From Amoebophrya sp. A120 (Eukaryota; Sar; Dinophyceae; Syndiniales; Amoebophryaceae): DNA of 64,000 nucleotides. The position numbers and the translations under genes are program-made. Below are positions 21,430-32,272 of this stretch, in pieces; position 1 is the first letter of the stretch, and each line of letters begins with the position of its first letter. The stretch spans positions 1,447,216 through 1,511,215 of the forward strand of contig CAJINV010000011.1 in assembly GCA_905178155.1 (NCBI GenBank). The letters are read 5' to 3'. Under the pieces are notes generated by a model. The model ran no database searches and was not told the DNA's origin. It saw only the letters and a list, made by a program, of their open reading frames with translations.

Positions 21430-22395
21430 GTAATCTCCAGGGTCGCATCCATGGAGGAGGGAGCGTTGCAGCTGCTGGTGATTGGCCAAGAAACTGTTTT
21501 GAAGAGGAACCAGCAGGAGCGGTTTTTTGAATCTTCACGAATAAGGAATTTTTACTCGAGACACAGGTGCGCAAGAGAGAACAGTAAGGCTTCTCCTGCC
21601 AAAAAAAAGGATGCAGAAACAGACACTGCTAGTACGAGTACCGGAACATCACTCTTAGAGCTGCGTAATTTTCTCTGACTACGCATCAAACAAACGAGAA
21701 AGACAAACTGCACGGACGATGAAATGCAATATTTCAACATGTAGGTTGATCATTCGGCCATGTTGATCATGTCGTGCCCTGTCCTTGTTCGTGTGAAAAC
21801 TCGATGCACTTCTCAAAAATGTCAACGTCGGTAGAACTCAACAACATCTCGTCTTGCTTTCGTGCGGAAATAAAAGGAGATCAGTACAACTACCTGCTGC
21901 GATTATACTACTTACATATACAAGGCGGTGACCATCGGTCCATGACTTAGTGAAGAGGATAAGTTTCTTGCTCCAAACTGTCGTTGCTTCTGGGTCGTGG
22001 TTAATACGCAGAAAACGCACACTAAGCTCATGGGGTCGTATAATTGACGTCTCAGTTATTTTCGGGTTGTCGTGTGATGGGTCTACGCATGGGATCTTGA
22101 TCTTCGTCTGTTGCTTGTGCTCTGTCTACTAGTACTCTAAGGGGGCAGAAGATGCAGTTATTGAAACACTCTCATTCGGTGTCGATGTCGGTCGTCTCGG
22201 TTTGTTTCTGTAAATCTAGACATGGAGAATACCAAGAAGACCTGGACCAATACTGCCATGCGTTTTCGCGACATTTTTTCCCCCTCAAAAGTGGTCTTGC
22301 CAATGCAACGTTTCAAAAGAAACGATCCATAGGCGCCCACCAGTATAGAAGAGGTTTAGATCAGCACACGACCTCCCAAACTTCTTTACTACAAA
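21430..22395. other. Interval with no certain gene
   Basis: May hold the remaining exons of the gene at 21220 or the 5' exon of the next gene: a 36-codon ORF from ATG 22222 just after TAAATCTAG is a candidate leader exon. Confidence 0.3.
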
Positions 22396-25300
22396 ATGGG
22401 CCGCGACCGGCCGCGGACGGCCAATACGAACATCGTGTGCACTTTGCCGCACCGAAGTCGGCACGATGTGTATACAGGGACCAGACCGAAGTCCTCGGGT
22501 CCGACGAGGAATCCAACGAGGCAAATTCGGGAGAACAGCCTGGATATGGCCTATACCGAGGAGGACAGGGAGGAAGTGGTACAGAAAATATGAATAACAA
22601 TAAGTAAAAGTATCAGGATCCAACAATTTATTGCGACCGGATTAGTTTGCATGTCGAAGGCAGCACATCAATGATTAACGGTTTCGATTTATTGTCATGC
22701 CAGTACTGTACTAGAGCTACCTAAAAGCAGAAATTCACATTGAAAATGAAACACGAACACAGCGTATCTACATCGAAGTCGCAAAGCGGTGCCTGGAAAA
22801 CAGCGACATCCTAGACCAGGCAAACCGAAGTCCTAGGTTCCAAGAAGCTCTGAAAAGACAAGGAATCGAGTGGCCAGAAATCCAGACAGAGGCAGATGCA
22901 ACGTAATTGGCTTAGTTTTGGTGTTGCTTGATGAATTTTGATTCTGCCATCGAGAGCGAAAGGACATATTAAGTAGACATGCGGCGAAATCATGAAATTA
23001 CTTCCATCCTTTACCTTTTGCACCAGGTACAAAGTGAAAATGCTGACCGATGTCTTCCTCGAACGAAAGCGAATCACTGCGGAGCACGAGAATGCGAGCG
23101 ACGCAAAGAAGCGATTCAACGCGTACATTGACAAATTGAATGAGGAGGAGCAAAATTTTATCCGGCACGAAACGCGAAGGCAGAACGCCGCGGAGCGGTG
23201 CAGAAACGCGTTTAGGATGAGAAAGAAGAAAATTGCCGTATACATGCGTTGATGTTCTTTCGTGTTTCAGGGTACTGATTCTGATGTTGTGCCACTATCA
23301 TTTGTCATGCTCAACATGGCACGGCAGTTGAAGATCTACGCTTTCACGATCATCTCCCGTGTAACTGGTTGTGGAGCTGCATGATCATGGCAAACCAACA
23401 TCTAAAAATAACCTCAGGAACACGAGCACGAGTCGTTTCTGAAAAGCCAGCGCCGCATGGAGCGCGACAACTCCAACGCGGACAAGCTTCGCGACCAAGC
23501 GGAAAAGCGCGCTCAGAAGGTCGCGGATTGCTTCGCGCAAGCCGCGCAGCGGGAGCAGGACAAGGTGAACGAGATTTTGGACCGCAGGGCGAAATCCGAG
23601 AAGCGCCTGGCGGAGAGGGCGGAGATAGAAGCGATAGAAAGGGCGAAAAAGGCCCAGGCGTTACTGGATGCGGAGGAAGAACGGAAACAGCGCTACGACA
23701 AGATTGCGTCGTTGAAGTTTGGCAAAGCGGAAGAATTTCAGTCAAAGTACTTAAACTTAATATTCTTGTGGGAATGTCTTTCTTGTTCTTCTTCTTGTGA
23801 AAAAGATTTTGTGTTTGATTTGTCATTTGTGCTGGTGATAGATACGCAATGTGCAAGAAGAGAATCTTTGTGGTCACGCTTAGTGAGTACTGAAAAAAAA
23901 AAATCCACCTCAGACTGTCCGAGAAAATGAAGCGGTCGGCCGACCATCGGGCGCACATGGAGGCAGAGCTTAAGATGCTAAACGAACAGAAAAACCTGGC
24001 CATGAAGCACCGACAGCATCACGCGTTACGATTGGAGAGGCAGAGACAGTATTTACTACTCAGCATTTTTTGTTGTCGTGAACACAAAGATGATCATGCG
24101 CCAGCACAAACACAATACTGTCTATGTATGAAAACACAAATTGTTGCGATTTTCAATTTGTTTTTTTTACGCGCATGATCGATCTGTCGATGAGAATGTT
24201 CGAGGACGAGACCTCCAAAGAATATAAAAATCTTTCCACCCACCCCCACGACCAGATACTACAACGAGCGTCGTGCGGACGACGTGACTATCCAGCAGGT
24301 CGGCCACGTGCTCCAAGGCGAGCTTCGGGCTGCTGTGAAGCGGCAACGGCAGGAGTGGGAGAAGCGGAAAGCGTACCAAATGCAAATATGTCTGGATCTG
24401 GATGACTACAGGAGTTTGTCATGTTTGGCCAGCATGGCTCTTGTCAAGTCTACTGTGATGCTCTTTAACCAAACGCAAACGAACCAATTTTCTGTTTCTC
24501 TTTTGAAGAAATGCAATTTGCCATGCAGAAGAGGCACCAGCACCTAGCAAATCTAAAAAGTCAAAAACTTGTCATGCTTGGCAGCCAAGTGAGGCGTCCT
24601 CCTGATTGTCAAACCCGCATTACAAGTTTCCAGTCCTCCCAGGCATATTTGGAATGCATAAAGCGGTGTTTGAGGCGGCGCAGCGGGAGTCCGACCGGGA
24701 TCTGAAGAACGTGGACGTCCCGGGACTATCAACTGTAAAAATGTCTGGGTCTGGAAGGTTGGAGCTTGTGATGCTTACTTTGGACTCTAAACAAATCTGT
24801 ATTGCATGACCAGCAAGAGGAGTCTAGTTTGTTTGTGCTACGCGGGGAGGGCATTTCTCGTGCGGAGTAGGCATCAGGAAGCCCTCCAGAAATCTGTGAT
24901 GGTAGGTCGTGCATTACAGACATCCTGGGTCATGCAAAATATGCATGACAAACCCGGCAATATTCCAGACCCAGACATTTTTGCATTTGATAGGGACCGG
25001 GCCGCTACGACCCCGAGCCGCACAAACCCTACTGCGGCTGGACCATGCCCAAGTTCGTGAACCAGGAAGCCCGGAAACTGGGCCCCGGACCGGACACGTA
25101 CGAGATTAAGCGGGATTTGAAAACGGGGAGCGTCAAGTGGTACAAGCCTAAGGAGCTCTTGGTCGCAGAATTAAAGAAGCAGACAAAGACGGAGGAGGAA
25201 CTTTACGGAAGCATAGTAAAACTTAATATCATGCTTAGAAGTAGAAGTACGTAGACGTACTGTCTGAGTTCCATTTCTTTTTTTTTCTGTTCAACAGAAA

Positions 25301-27666
25301 CACAACAGTTGGATCATGATGTGTGCATGTGCTTCCCGGTAAGAGGACGCCACATCTCGATAGTTAGAGGTGGGAACGCACCAGCAAGAACTTTCACTTT
25401 CACCTCCGACAAATATTTTTATCACAGAAACGCAACAAGAAAGTGAAAACGGACTCCGCTTTGGCGGTGTCTCCCAGACCCAAGTTCATCGGGCCCGGCC
25501 CGGCGAACTACCACACGCCGCCACCACGGAAATACCGAGGGATCGACGACGTCATGCAGGACTTTGACCAATTGTGCACCACCTACTCGACCCGGCTGAA
25601 CCCGAGCCCGAGAAGGCACGAGAATAGAACGAAGCCCGATAATTTGATCACCATGCCCATCGAGGGAGCGAGAAGGCCGCAGCTTAGTACTAGAGATAGT
25701 GTTTGTATCATTTTCGATTTCTTTGCTCTTCTTTCCCATGCTTGTAGTCGAACTACATGAACAAGATCCTGCCCTTTTATTTTGTGTCCCGTGCGGCTGC
25801 AGCGAGCCCCTGCCCGCTCACCGTATGTGCGGACACAAGGGCGGTATCTAAATCTACTATAACCGTCGAAAATAAAGTTAAAGTGACGAACATATTTTCG
25901 ATTTTGATCAGGCGTCCAGCACTCGAAAAAATCCAGCAACGGCCCCGAGGGTTCCCCATTAGACGACATCTTAGCGAAGGAAGTTCCCCAAGCTGCTCTT
26001 CTCGGCGGGAGCCAACAAGCAGGTAGTTCCTCTCTGCCCGATATTCAAGTGAAGAAAGCCAAGCCAGTCACCGGCGGGAGTGAGTCCGGCGGTAGCAGGC
26101 CGGGGAGCAAGCAGAGCGGTCGAGGGGCCGCGAATAAGTCTAGTACTGCGTCTGGTCTGAAAGATTCATCGACGAATCTGTTGCCAAAGGTTGAAAGAAA
26201 ACCAACTGCCGGCTCCAGTACGTCGAAAGAAGCTGCAGGAGCAGCTGCACCAGCGACCGCGAGTAGGACCTCCAGTAAAGGCAAGAAGCCGGCGTCGAGT
26301 GTTACTTCCTCCGTCGTGGTGGAGGAGGATCGAATATTAGGAGCGACTTCTTCCTCCAAACCAACAGAATCCTCCGTGGATCCGGTGCCACCCACGACTT
26401 CAGTGGAGATGGAAGCCGCCTCTGCAGGAGGACAAGACCCGGTCGTGCAGAGCACAGAGAGTGTCGGAGGTGTCGGATTGCTGATGGAGGAGAGCATATC
26501 GCAGGAAAAAACTGTTTCACTGTGATGATTTAGATTTTGCAAGATCTGCAACACAAGTTTGGTACACATGGCACAGAAAATTTGCCATGCGCAGTTCCCA
26601 AGGGAAAACACCCTTAAAAATGAAAATCCAATGGATTGCATGTGTAGCAAGACAAATAGCTGTGTGTTCCATTGTTCCCTGCACCACAAGTTCACAGTGA
26701 AACAATTTTTTTGTGGGATAGAGCAAGTTAGCGATGGACTCGAATACGGACGGAGGCACGGATGCGAACCCGGTCGAGCCCATAGTGCAGGAAGAGGAGT
26801 TGGCCGGGTTGATCAAAGCGGAGCCATCGGGAGAACAAGGAACTTCTGCGGTTTTGTCGGCCGGTGAGAGCAAAGAGGACGCGGCGGCGGGAGCAGATGG
26901 TAGCTTAGCGGTAGGTGAGTCGGAACCAGCTGCACGAGCAGAAGCGGCGGAGGCAGCTGCGACAGAGGAAACTTCCAAGCCGGCAGAAGAAGAACCAACA
27001 CCTGCGGCTGGTGCACCACAAGAATTTGTCCAAGCTACGCCAGCAGTAGAAGCGACGGAAGATAGTACGGTGCCTGCGGCAGTAGAAAAGGAAGACTCAG
27101 CAGAAAAACCTGCTGTGGAAGAGCCAGTCGCTGCACCGGCAGAAGACGCAGCACCTGCAGCTGCAGAACCGACGGAAGAAACGCCGGCTGCAACGGAGGA
27201 ACAGGCACCACCAGCCGCCTCTGAGGAGGTAGCCGCAGAAGAAAATCCCGTCGAGACTCAGGAACCATCAGCGGCAAAACTAGAGGAACCAGCAGCTGTC
27301 GCAACTACCGAAGACGCCGCTGCCGCGCTGGCCGAAGCTGCAGTCGTAGACGAATCCGCGCAACCAGAAGCTGCAGCTGCTACCGAGGAACTACCAGCTG
27401 CTGCGGAGGAAACGACCCAAGCTCCGGTCGAAGAAGTGGCTGCAGAACAAGGCACTGCGGAACCAGCAGCGGCTCCTGACGAAGCTGCGGCACCAACGGA
27501 GGAAGCCGCACCGGCAACAGAAGAAGCCACAGCAGAGGAACAAGAAGCTGCTCCTATTGCGGAACACGAGGTGAGCAAGGTGTTGGACTTGGAAGAGGCG
27601 GAAGACGACACACAGCAGGTCGCGGCTGACTCCGTGCAGGAAATCGCTGTGGAGGAGATTGCGTGA
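22396..27666 (+). CDS. Coiled-coil protein with PGP (STPG/SHIPPO) repeats
   Basis: Model: join(22396-22575, 22763-22902, 23027-23237, 23418-23746, 23914-24048, 24256-24373, 24666-24726, 24998-25215, 25428-25686, 25912-26496, 26726-27666), 1058 aa with all phases consistent. Residues about 60-390 are a charged coiled coil (runs such as RAEIEAIERAKKAQALLDAE). Three proline-glycine motifs follow: PGPGRYDP, LGPGPDTYE and IGPGPANY, the pattern of sperm-tail PG-rich repeats found in axonemal and microtubule-inner proteins. The first is only complete after an introner is removed. The C-terminal half is disordered: Ser/Gly/Lys-rich, then more than 300 residues of Ala/Glu/Pro. A flagellar role is inferred. 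The first exon and its donor (22576 or 22579) are the least sure part. Three introners, seven apparent GT-AG introns. Confidence 0.75.
24374..24660. mobile_element. Introner, family B, TSD AAGCG
   Basis: TSD AAGCG at 24369-24373 and 24661-24665. Left end TACCAAATGCAAATATGTCT; right complement TATGCATTCCAAATATGCCT. Excision gives AAA GCG GTG TTT GAG in frame. Confidence 0.84.
24727..24992. mobile_element. Introner, family B, TSD GGGAC
   Basis: TSD GGGAC at 24722-24726 and 24993-24997. Left TATCAACTGTAAAAATGTCT; right complement TATCAAATGCAAAAATGTCT, both running on into GGGTCTGGAA. Excision restores the PGPGRYDP motif. Confidence 0.92.
26497..26720. mobile_element. Introner, TSD GAGCA
   Basis: TSD GAGCA at 26492-26496 and 26721-26725. 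Left TATCGCAGGAAAAAACTG and right complement TATCCCACAAAAAAATTG, both followed by TTTCACTGTGA. Excision joins two reading frames that otherwise look like separate genes. Confidence 0.88.
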
Positions 27667-28025
27667 GGAGGGACGAACGCGTACTAGGGTGCAGTGAAAA
27701 TAACAGTATTAGCAGAAGACAGTCTATCTCTATGACTATCAAAACATTCTCAAAAGTCAATCAATAAACGCAGGAGTTGTACGATATTAAAATCAAATTA
27801 TCATGTGCTTAATTTTTCGAATTCACCGAGATCCATTTCCAAATTTGTCTAAACTTGAGCTAAGAAAATTGTCAGGAGAAGGTATAATAGGCAACTTGTA
27901 GCAGGTGGTCGTTGTGTTAGCATAAGCAGCGTAGAGACACATCAAATCATGCTGCCAATTTTTCAGAATGTAAACTCAACATCCGATTCAATTTTTTTCA
28001 GTTACAATGAATTATATCCGAAAAG

Positions 28026-31000
28026 ATGAACCGTACAAATGCAAAGGAACAAAATGTCGAAGAAGTTTATCAACTTCATGCACAAGAAGCGCATATTACG
28101 CATTCTCGTCAGCCGCACCGGTTTACGACGCCTTTCTTTTTCTTTTTTATTTACAACGTGATCGAATCAATGGACACAATTTTTGGTAGTAGCAATGCAA
28201 TAGTCAACTCAAGTCAGCGCTGAAAAACACCGGGGCCGTTCGGTATCGGGCGCGCCCGTTTGTTTGCTGCCGGCGACGGGCGCGCGAAGCCACTCTAGAC
28301 CCCCAAGCAAAACTTGACTTGGCAGGCGTTGAACATGAGCCCGGCAGAACGCCGCCGCCCGGCCCCATTCACAAGGCCCCGCGCCTGGTTGTTTTGCAGC
28401 CTTGCCGGCCGCCGCGCCACCTGCCGCCCCCGCCGGCGTGCGCCCGCCGCGCGATGGGCGGGGCCCCGCGTGCTGGCGCCGCCCGGCGATCGGGCGGCCG
28501 TCCGGCCGAGCTCCGCCAACTCAGGGCGGTCGCGCTGCCTGGGGCCCGCATAGATACTCGGCACCAAGTCAAGGCTTCCAGGGCGGCGGATAGCGTGAGC
28601 GAGTGGGGGCACCGCTTGTTTTGCCGCTGCCCCTCTGCGTCGGTCTTCTTGAAGACGTTCCGCTCTAGTGGCGACAGGCACCCGCCTGGCGCACATGTGA
28701 CAAGCGCCGCCCCGCGCGCGGCCGCCGAGCGTGTGTGTCAGCCTCTGGCTTGTCTGCGATCGATGTTCAGCAGCGACTATTTCTAGGACCCGAGTCCGCG
28801 GGCCCGTTCGTCAGTGCGAGGGCAAGGAGAAGAGCCTCGCAAGACGGTGTAGAAAGTGAGTGCTCCTTCGCCTGCGAAGGCGGCGGCGACCTCGTCCCAT
28901 CGGAGGCGATGACGATCGACAGGCCCCGAAGGTTCTCTATCAATCAGTTCTGGGGATGCTTTTTTCAGTTCCGATCGACAGGCCCCGAAGGTTGATCAGT
29001 TCTGAGGATGCTTTTTCAGAAGATGAAGAAGTTGCGGAGTTCAAAGTGAAATAAGTGCACATGGTGAGAGTGTTGTCGTGAAGATTTGTCAGTGCAGATC
29101 TCTCCTTCATGTCTACGCCAAGATCTGTTGCTTCCACTTGTGCTCAAAAAAGATCAAGGTCGAGCGATGGCTGCACCGAAAGAAAAGCGCCACTCACTTA
29201 CACTTGGAACCAAATGAACAGGACCAGGACCACAGGACCCCAAATTGATGCGTCGCAGAAACGAAAAAGACGCACGAGCTGCGGAAACTACGCTTTCTAA
29301 CGCTAAAGTGGACACCAGTGAGAATCCGTGACTAGTTCTTTGGTTCGTGCTATACGCGGAACGACTTCTAGTTCTAAAGTGCTATCAGTGTGTGAAATTC
29401 AAATTTGTAGAGTTTGTTTAACTTTATGTCAATGCCCTCTGAAAATGAAAATGTTGGCGATTCCCTCGAGATCGCGCACTAGAGTCTAATTCTCCGGAGA
29501 AGAGAAGATCTTCATCCTGGCGTGGAAGCCTTTCCCTGAGATGACAAACACAAACCAACAGAACAGTGGCACGGGGTCTATCATGATGTACATCACGAAA
29601 AATTTACCCCATACCCATGCAAGAAATTTTCGGAGGTTCTGACCAAATCAAAGCTCCAGGAGGTGTCTAGGTAGATACATAGGCTCTTTTTATTTTTCTC
29701 GGGATATTATTAACGATAACCATAACGCTAAGGCTAACGCTAACGATCATCGTGGTACAAGATAGATCGCTCTGCGTCGTCTTTTCAAGGCTCCGGAAGG
29801 CTACTTACACTGCACTTACACTGCACTTACACAGCGTCGGACTTAACAGCTAGGCAAGCTCTAATCCATGGACACAATTTTTGGTAGTAGCAATGCAATA
29901 GTCAACTCGTGTATGAGAGCGTCAGGTCGTTATTTTGCTTTCAAAATTTTTTTTTGGTGCAGGAGGTCGCTCCAGGTGTAGTTACAAGCGGCCCGATAAC
30001 TCGACACTTAGTGGAGCTACCACAGGAATATCCGACAAACGAGCCTAATAGCGTTCTCGGGACAAAAGTGCCACCCTCGATCACCGGATCACCGCGACCG
30101 GCATTGCATTGAAAGCCCCTGACCCGAGTTTGAACGGCGCCTGGCGTGGGGCGTCGTCCCGGGCCATGTTCCTCTGTGTGTGACATGCGTGTTGCAACGC
30201 AGCCGCGCCGGATAAGGCCAGTCAGACCCATGAGCCAATGCCCAAAAATTTGCACTGCTTTCGGGGGAAAACCCGGGTTGCCAGAAGGACATACTCGGCT
30301 GCGAAGCCCGCGCGAAATAAGTGGCGCGCTGTGCGAATAAAGTCACGTGGTGGCCGTTGCAAAGCCACAGTGTGCAGGAAGGCCACAGTACCGCCCCCGC
30401 GCCTGACTAGGGGCGCCTTCGCATGCCAAGCGCGGAGCTGGCCACCCTCGCCCTTCGGGTGGTGTTTGATGCGCTTGCGGCGCAGTCTCCCGGCCGTTGC
30501 CCACTTGCGAACGCATCGGCCCCTTCTGCATTTCTGCATGGGCGCGCCTCGGGCGTAATGGTGCCCTGGAAGCGGCGCTGCAAGATGGCTGGCCGAGAAA
30601 AGGCAAGCCTGCTGGACAGGTGCACGACTTCGGCCGGCCGCTGTGTTTGGCGCCCGAAGTCCGCCCCATGTCCTGAGTGCAACAATTCGAACTCTCATTC
30701 ATGAGGCGCCTTCGAGACGAGTACCTTTCAACCCCCTCCGGCACCCCTCTCGGCTGCCTCTAAGTAGTTGAGAATGAAATGACCATAGCATGCGGGCTAG
30801 AGTCATTTGGGGGGTCGTTCGGCACCCCCTAGTCCTCAACTACTTAGCGGGTGCCCGAAGAGGGTCCAGAAGGGGTCGCCCTTCTTGGGAAAATGAAATA
30901 TCTGGCCAGAGTATCCCCTCTCGTCAACTCATTAGGCAAGAGTGCCTGCTGCCTCTGCCGCCCTAATCAGCAACCCCCACTGTGCCTGCCGACGGCACGA

Positions 31001-31852
31001 AGGTTGGGGAGGCTGGGCCCCTACATCACGCGCGGGCGCCACTGCGTTGCGTTTTGCCCTCCTTACCTGCAATTGTTATAGTGGTCCATTTGGGCAGCTA
31101 CGCGATGGGCCGAGTCGACTTGACGGCAAATTCCAGGAAACAAGTCAGCCCAACTCCCCGAGATTATTCGCGCCCCCATGCGAGAGCGATGGTAGGCAAT
31201 TTATTCTACCGAGACCCTTGGCCCGGTGTGATGCCATCTCTTCTCTGTCTGACCTTGGTAGCGCGATGTCGCCACGCCGTGCCAAGAAGACCCATGCGCA
31301 GCCGCGCGGAGTTTTCCCCCTGTCTGGTGAGTTTGATGCAGGCGCGTCAGTTATTTCGATATATTTGCGAGCGCGCGGGCGGCTGCCCATCAGCGCGGGG
31401 GCAACTCCTTTCCGTATGTTGACTTTCCGCTTGCCCCTACCTGGAAGCCCCGCAAACACGGCACCCGGGGAAAGGGCTGTCTTGCGCTCCCAGATTGTCC
31501 GCGCCAGCAGGACAATTTTTGGTAGTAGCAATGCAATTTTTGGTAGTAGCAATGCAATAGTCAACTCGTGGCACTTATGAACTGCAAAAGTATCGTACTC
31601 GTATAAATGCATTACAAATTTCCTCAGCATGAGAAGTATAAATTTGTAATGCAGATTTGCCTTGGGAACAAGATTTGCAATGCAAGATCTGCATTCATAC
31701 GAGTACGATACTTTTGCACTGGATAGCACTATTTCGTTGATGTCGATGACACGGTTCAAAAACTACACTTTAGTCAGCCAGCACCAGCGGTGAAAGAAAC
31801 TTGTTTGTACAATATTTTTGACGTCGCACGCTCACGCACCATTACCCGATAA
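28026..31852 (+). CDS. Small hypothetical protein broken by two serial insertions and one introner
   Basis: Reading 28026-28210, then the third copy of the duplicated segment to 31574, then 31731-31852, gives about 100 residues with one continuous frame ending TAA. The joined part around the junction reads SSNAIVNSWHYFVDVDD, then ends with ARSRTITR. An introner with a perfect TSD in it supports a transcribed exon. The N-terminus is uncertain: an acceptor-like TTTTTTTCAG ends at about 28001, and an ATG at 28007 in another frame is an alternative. No family recognised. If the insertions are not spliced, this is a pseudogene. Confidence 0.4.
28170..29911. other. Long-duplication insertion 1 at the 28-kb locus
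   Basis: A 41-bp segment starting ATGGACACAATTTTTGGTAG is repeated exactly at 28170-28210 and 29868-29908 (the second copy runs on to GTG at 29911). The interior, 28211-29867, begins with about 600 bp of GC-rich sequence and then becomes ordinary in composition, with a 59-bp tandem duplication. No coding content recognised. Confidence 0.65.
28914..29022 (+). repeat. 59-bp tandem duplication
   Basis: GATCGACAGGCCCCGAAGGT starts at 28914 and 28973, each followed by ATCAGTTCTGGGGATGCTTT or ATCAGTTCTGAGGATGCTTT and TTTCAG. Two copies. Confidence 0.8.
29868..31569. other. Long-duplication insertion 2 at the 28-kb locus
   Basis: Lies between the second copy (29868-29911) and a third (31511-31569). 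The third copy starts a few bases later and is itself partly doubled: a 21-bp unit beginning CAATTTTTGG occurs at 31512 and 31533. The interior is largely GC-rich and non-coding. The true exon continues from the end of the third copy. Confidence 0.65.
30760..30847. repeat. Inverted repeat inside insertion 2
   Basis: CTAAGTAGTTGAG (30760-30772) and CTCAACTACTTAG (30835-30847) are perfect 13-bp arms. Partly complementary GGCACCCCTCTCGG and GGTGCCCGAAGAGGG extend them outward. A stable hairpin is expected. Confidence 0.7.
31575..31725. mobile_element. Introner, family A, TSD GCACT
   Basis: TSD GCACT at 31570-31574 and 31726-31730. Left TATGAACTGCAAAAGTATCG; right complement TATCCAGTGCAAAAGTATCG. 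It sits one base past the third copy of the long duplication. Excision gives TGG CAC TAT TTC. Confidence 0.88.
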
Positions 31853-32272
31853 GAATTTCAACTTTCAGCACCTTCTGAATAGAGAATGATGTCTTTATCC
31901 TGAGCGTGTACAAATAATCTTTTATATTCCGAAGGCACTTATTTGTGCTTGTGTCTATAGCACGACTCTGCGGGTCGTGATTCCGTTTCCTCATTTGACC
32001 TTGTTCCTAACGAACCCACACGATTACCGAGCGCTTGCTTCTTTTTTATTTCGCGTGAACGATTTACTTCGGCTCAACATGAAGATCGCTGCTCCGAGTG
32101 CTACGCCTTAGATCGTTGCTCCGTCGCAAGTTTTTTTCAGATCCTATTTCCCGGCATGATTGCCCGTGAGGACGATCTTCAACACATCAGTAAGCAGCAA
32201 GACCACGTACTAGCCCACTTACACAAAAAGGGAACAACTCCACCATGAAATCATCCAAATATATTTGCTAAA
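31853..32272. other. Intergenic, nothing recognised
   Basis: AT-rich spacer upstream of the CDK gene; no clear promoter motif. Confidence 0.5.

Noticed and set aside
22152-22607. 151-codon ORF overlapping the first exon of the PGP-repeat gene
   Set aside because: Plausible composition but no exon partner in frame. The alternative frame (22396) splices in phase to the conserved-looking coiled coil. Kept only as a caution on the first exon.
26734-27666. Separate Ala/Glu-rich gene starting at ATG 26734
   Set aside because: An introner with a perfect GAGCA TSD at 26497-26720 joins it in frame to the upstream PGP-repeat gene.
28007-28189. 60-codon ORF at ATG 28007
   Set aside because: Stops before the duplicated segment, whereas the 28026 frame passes through it and continues after the insertions.
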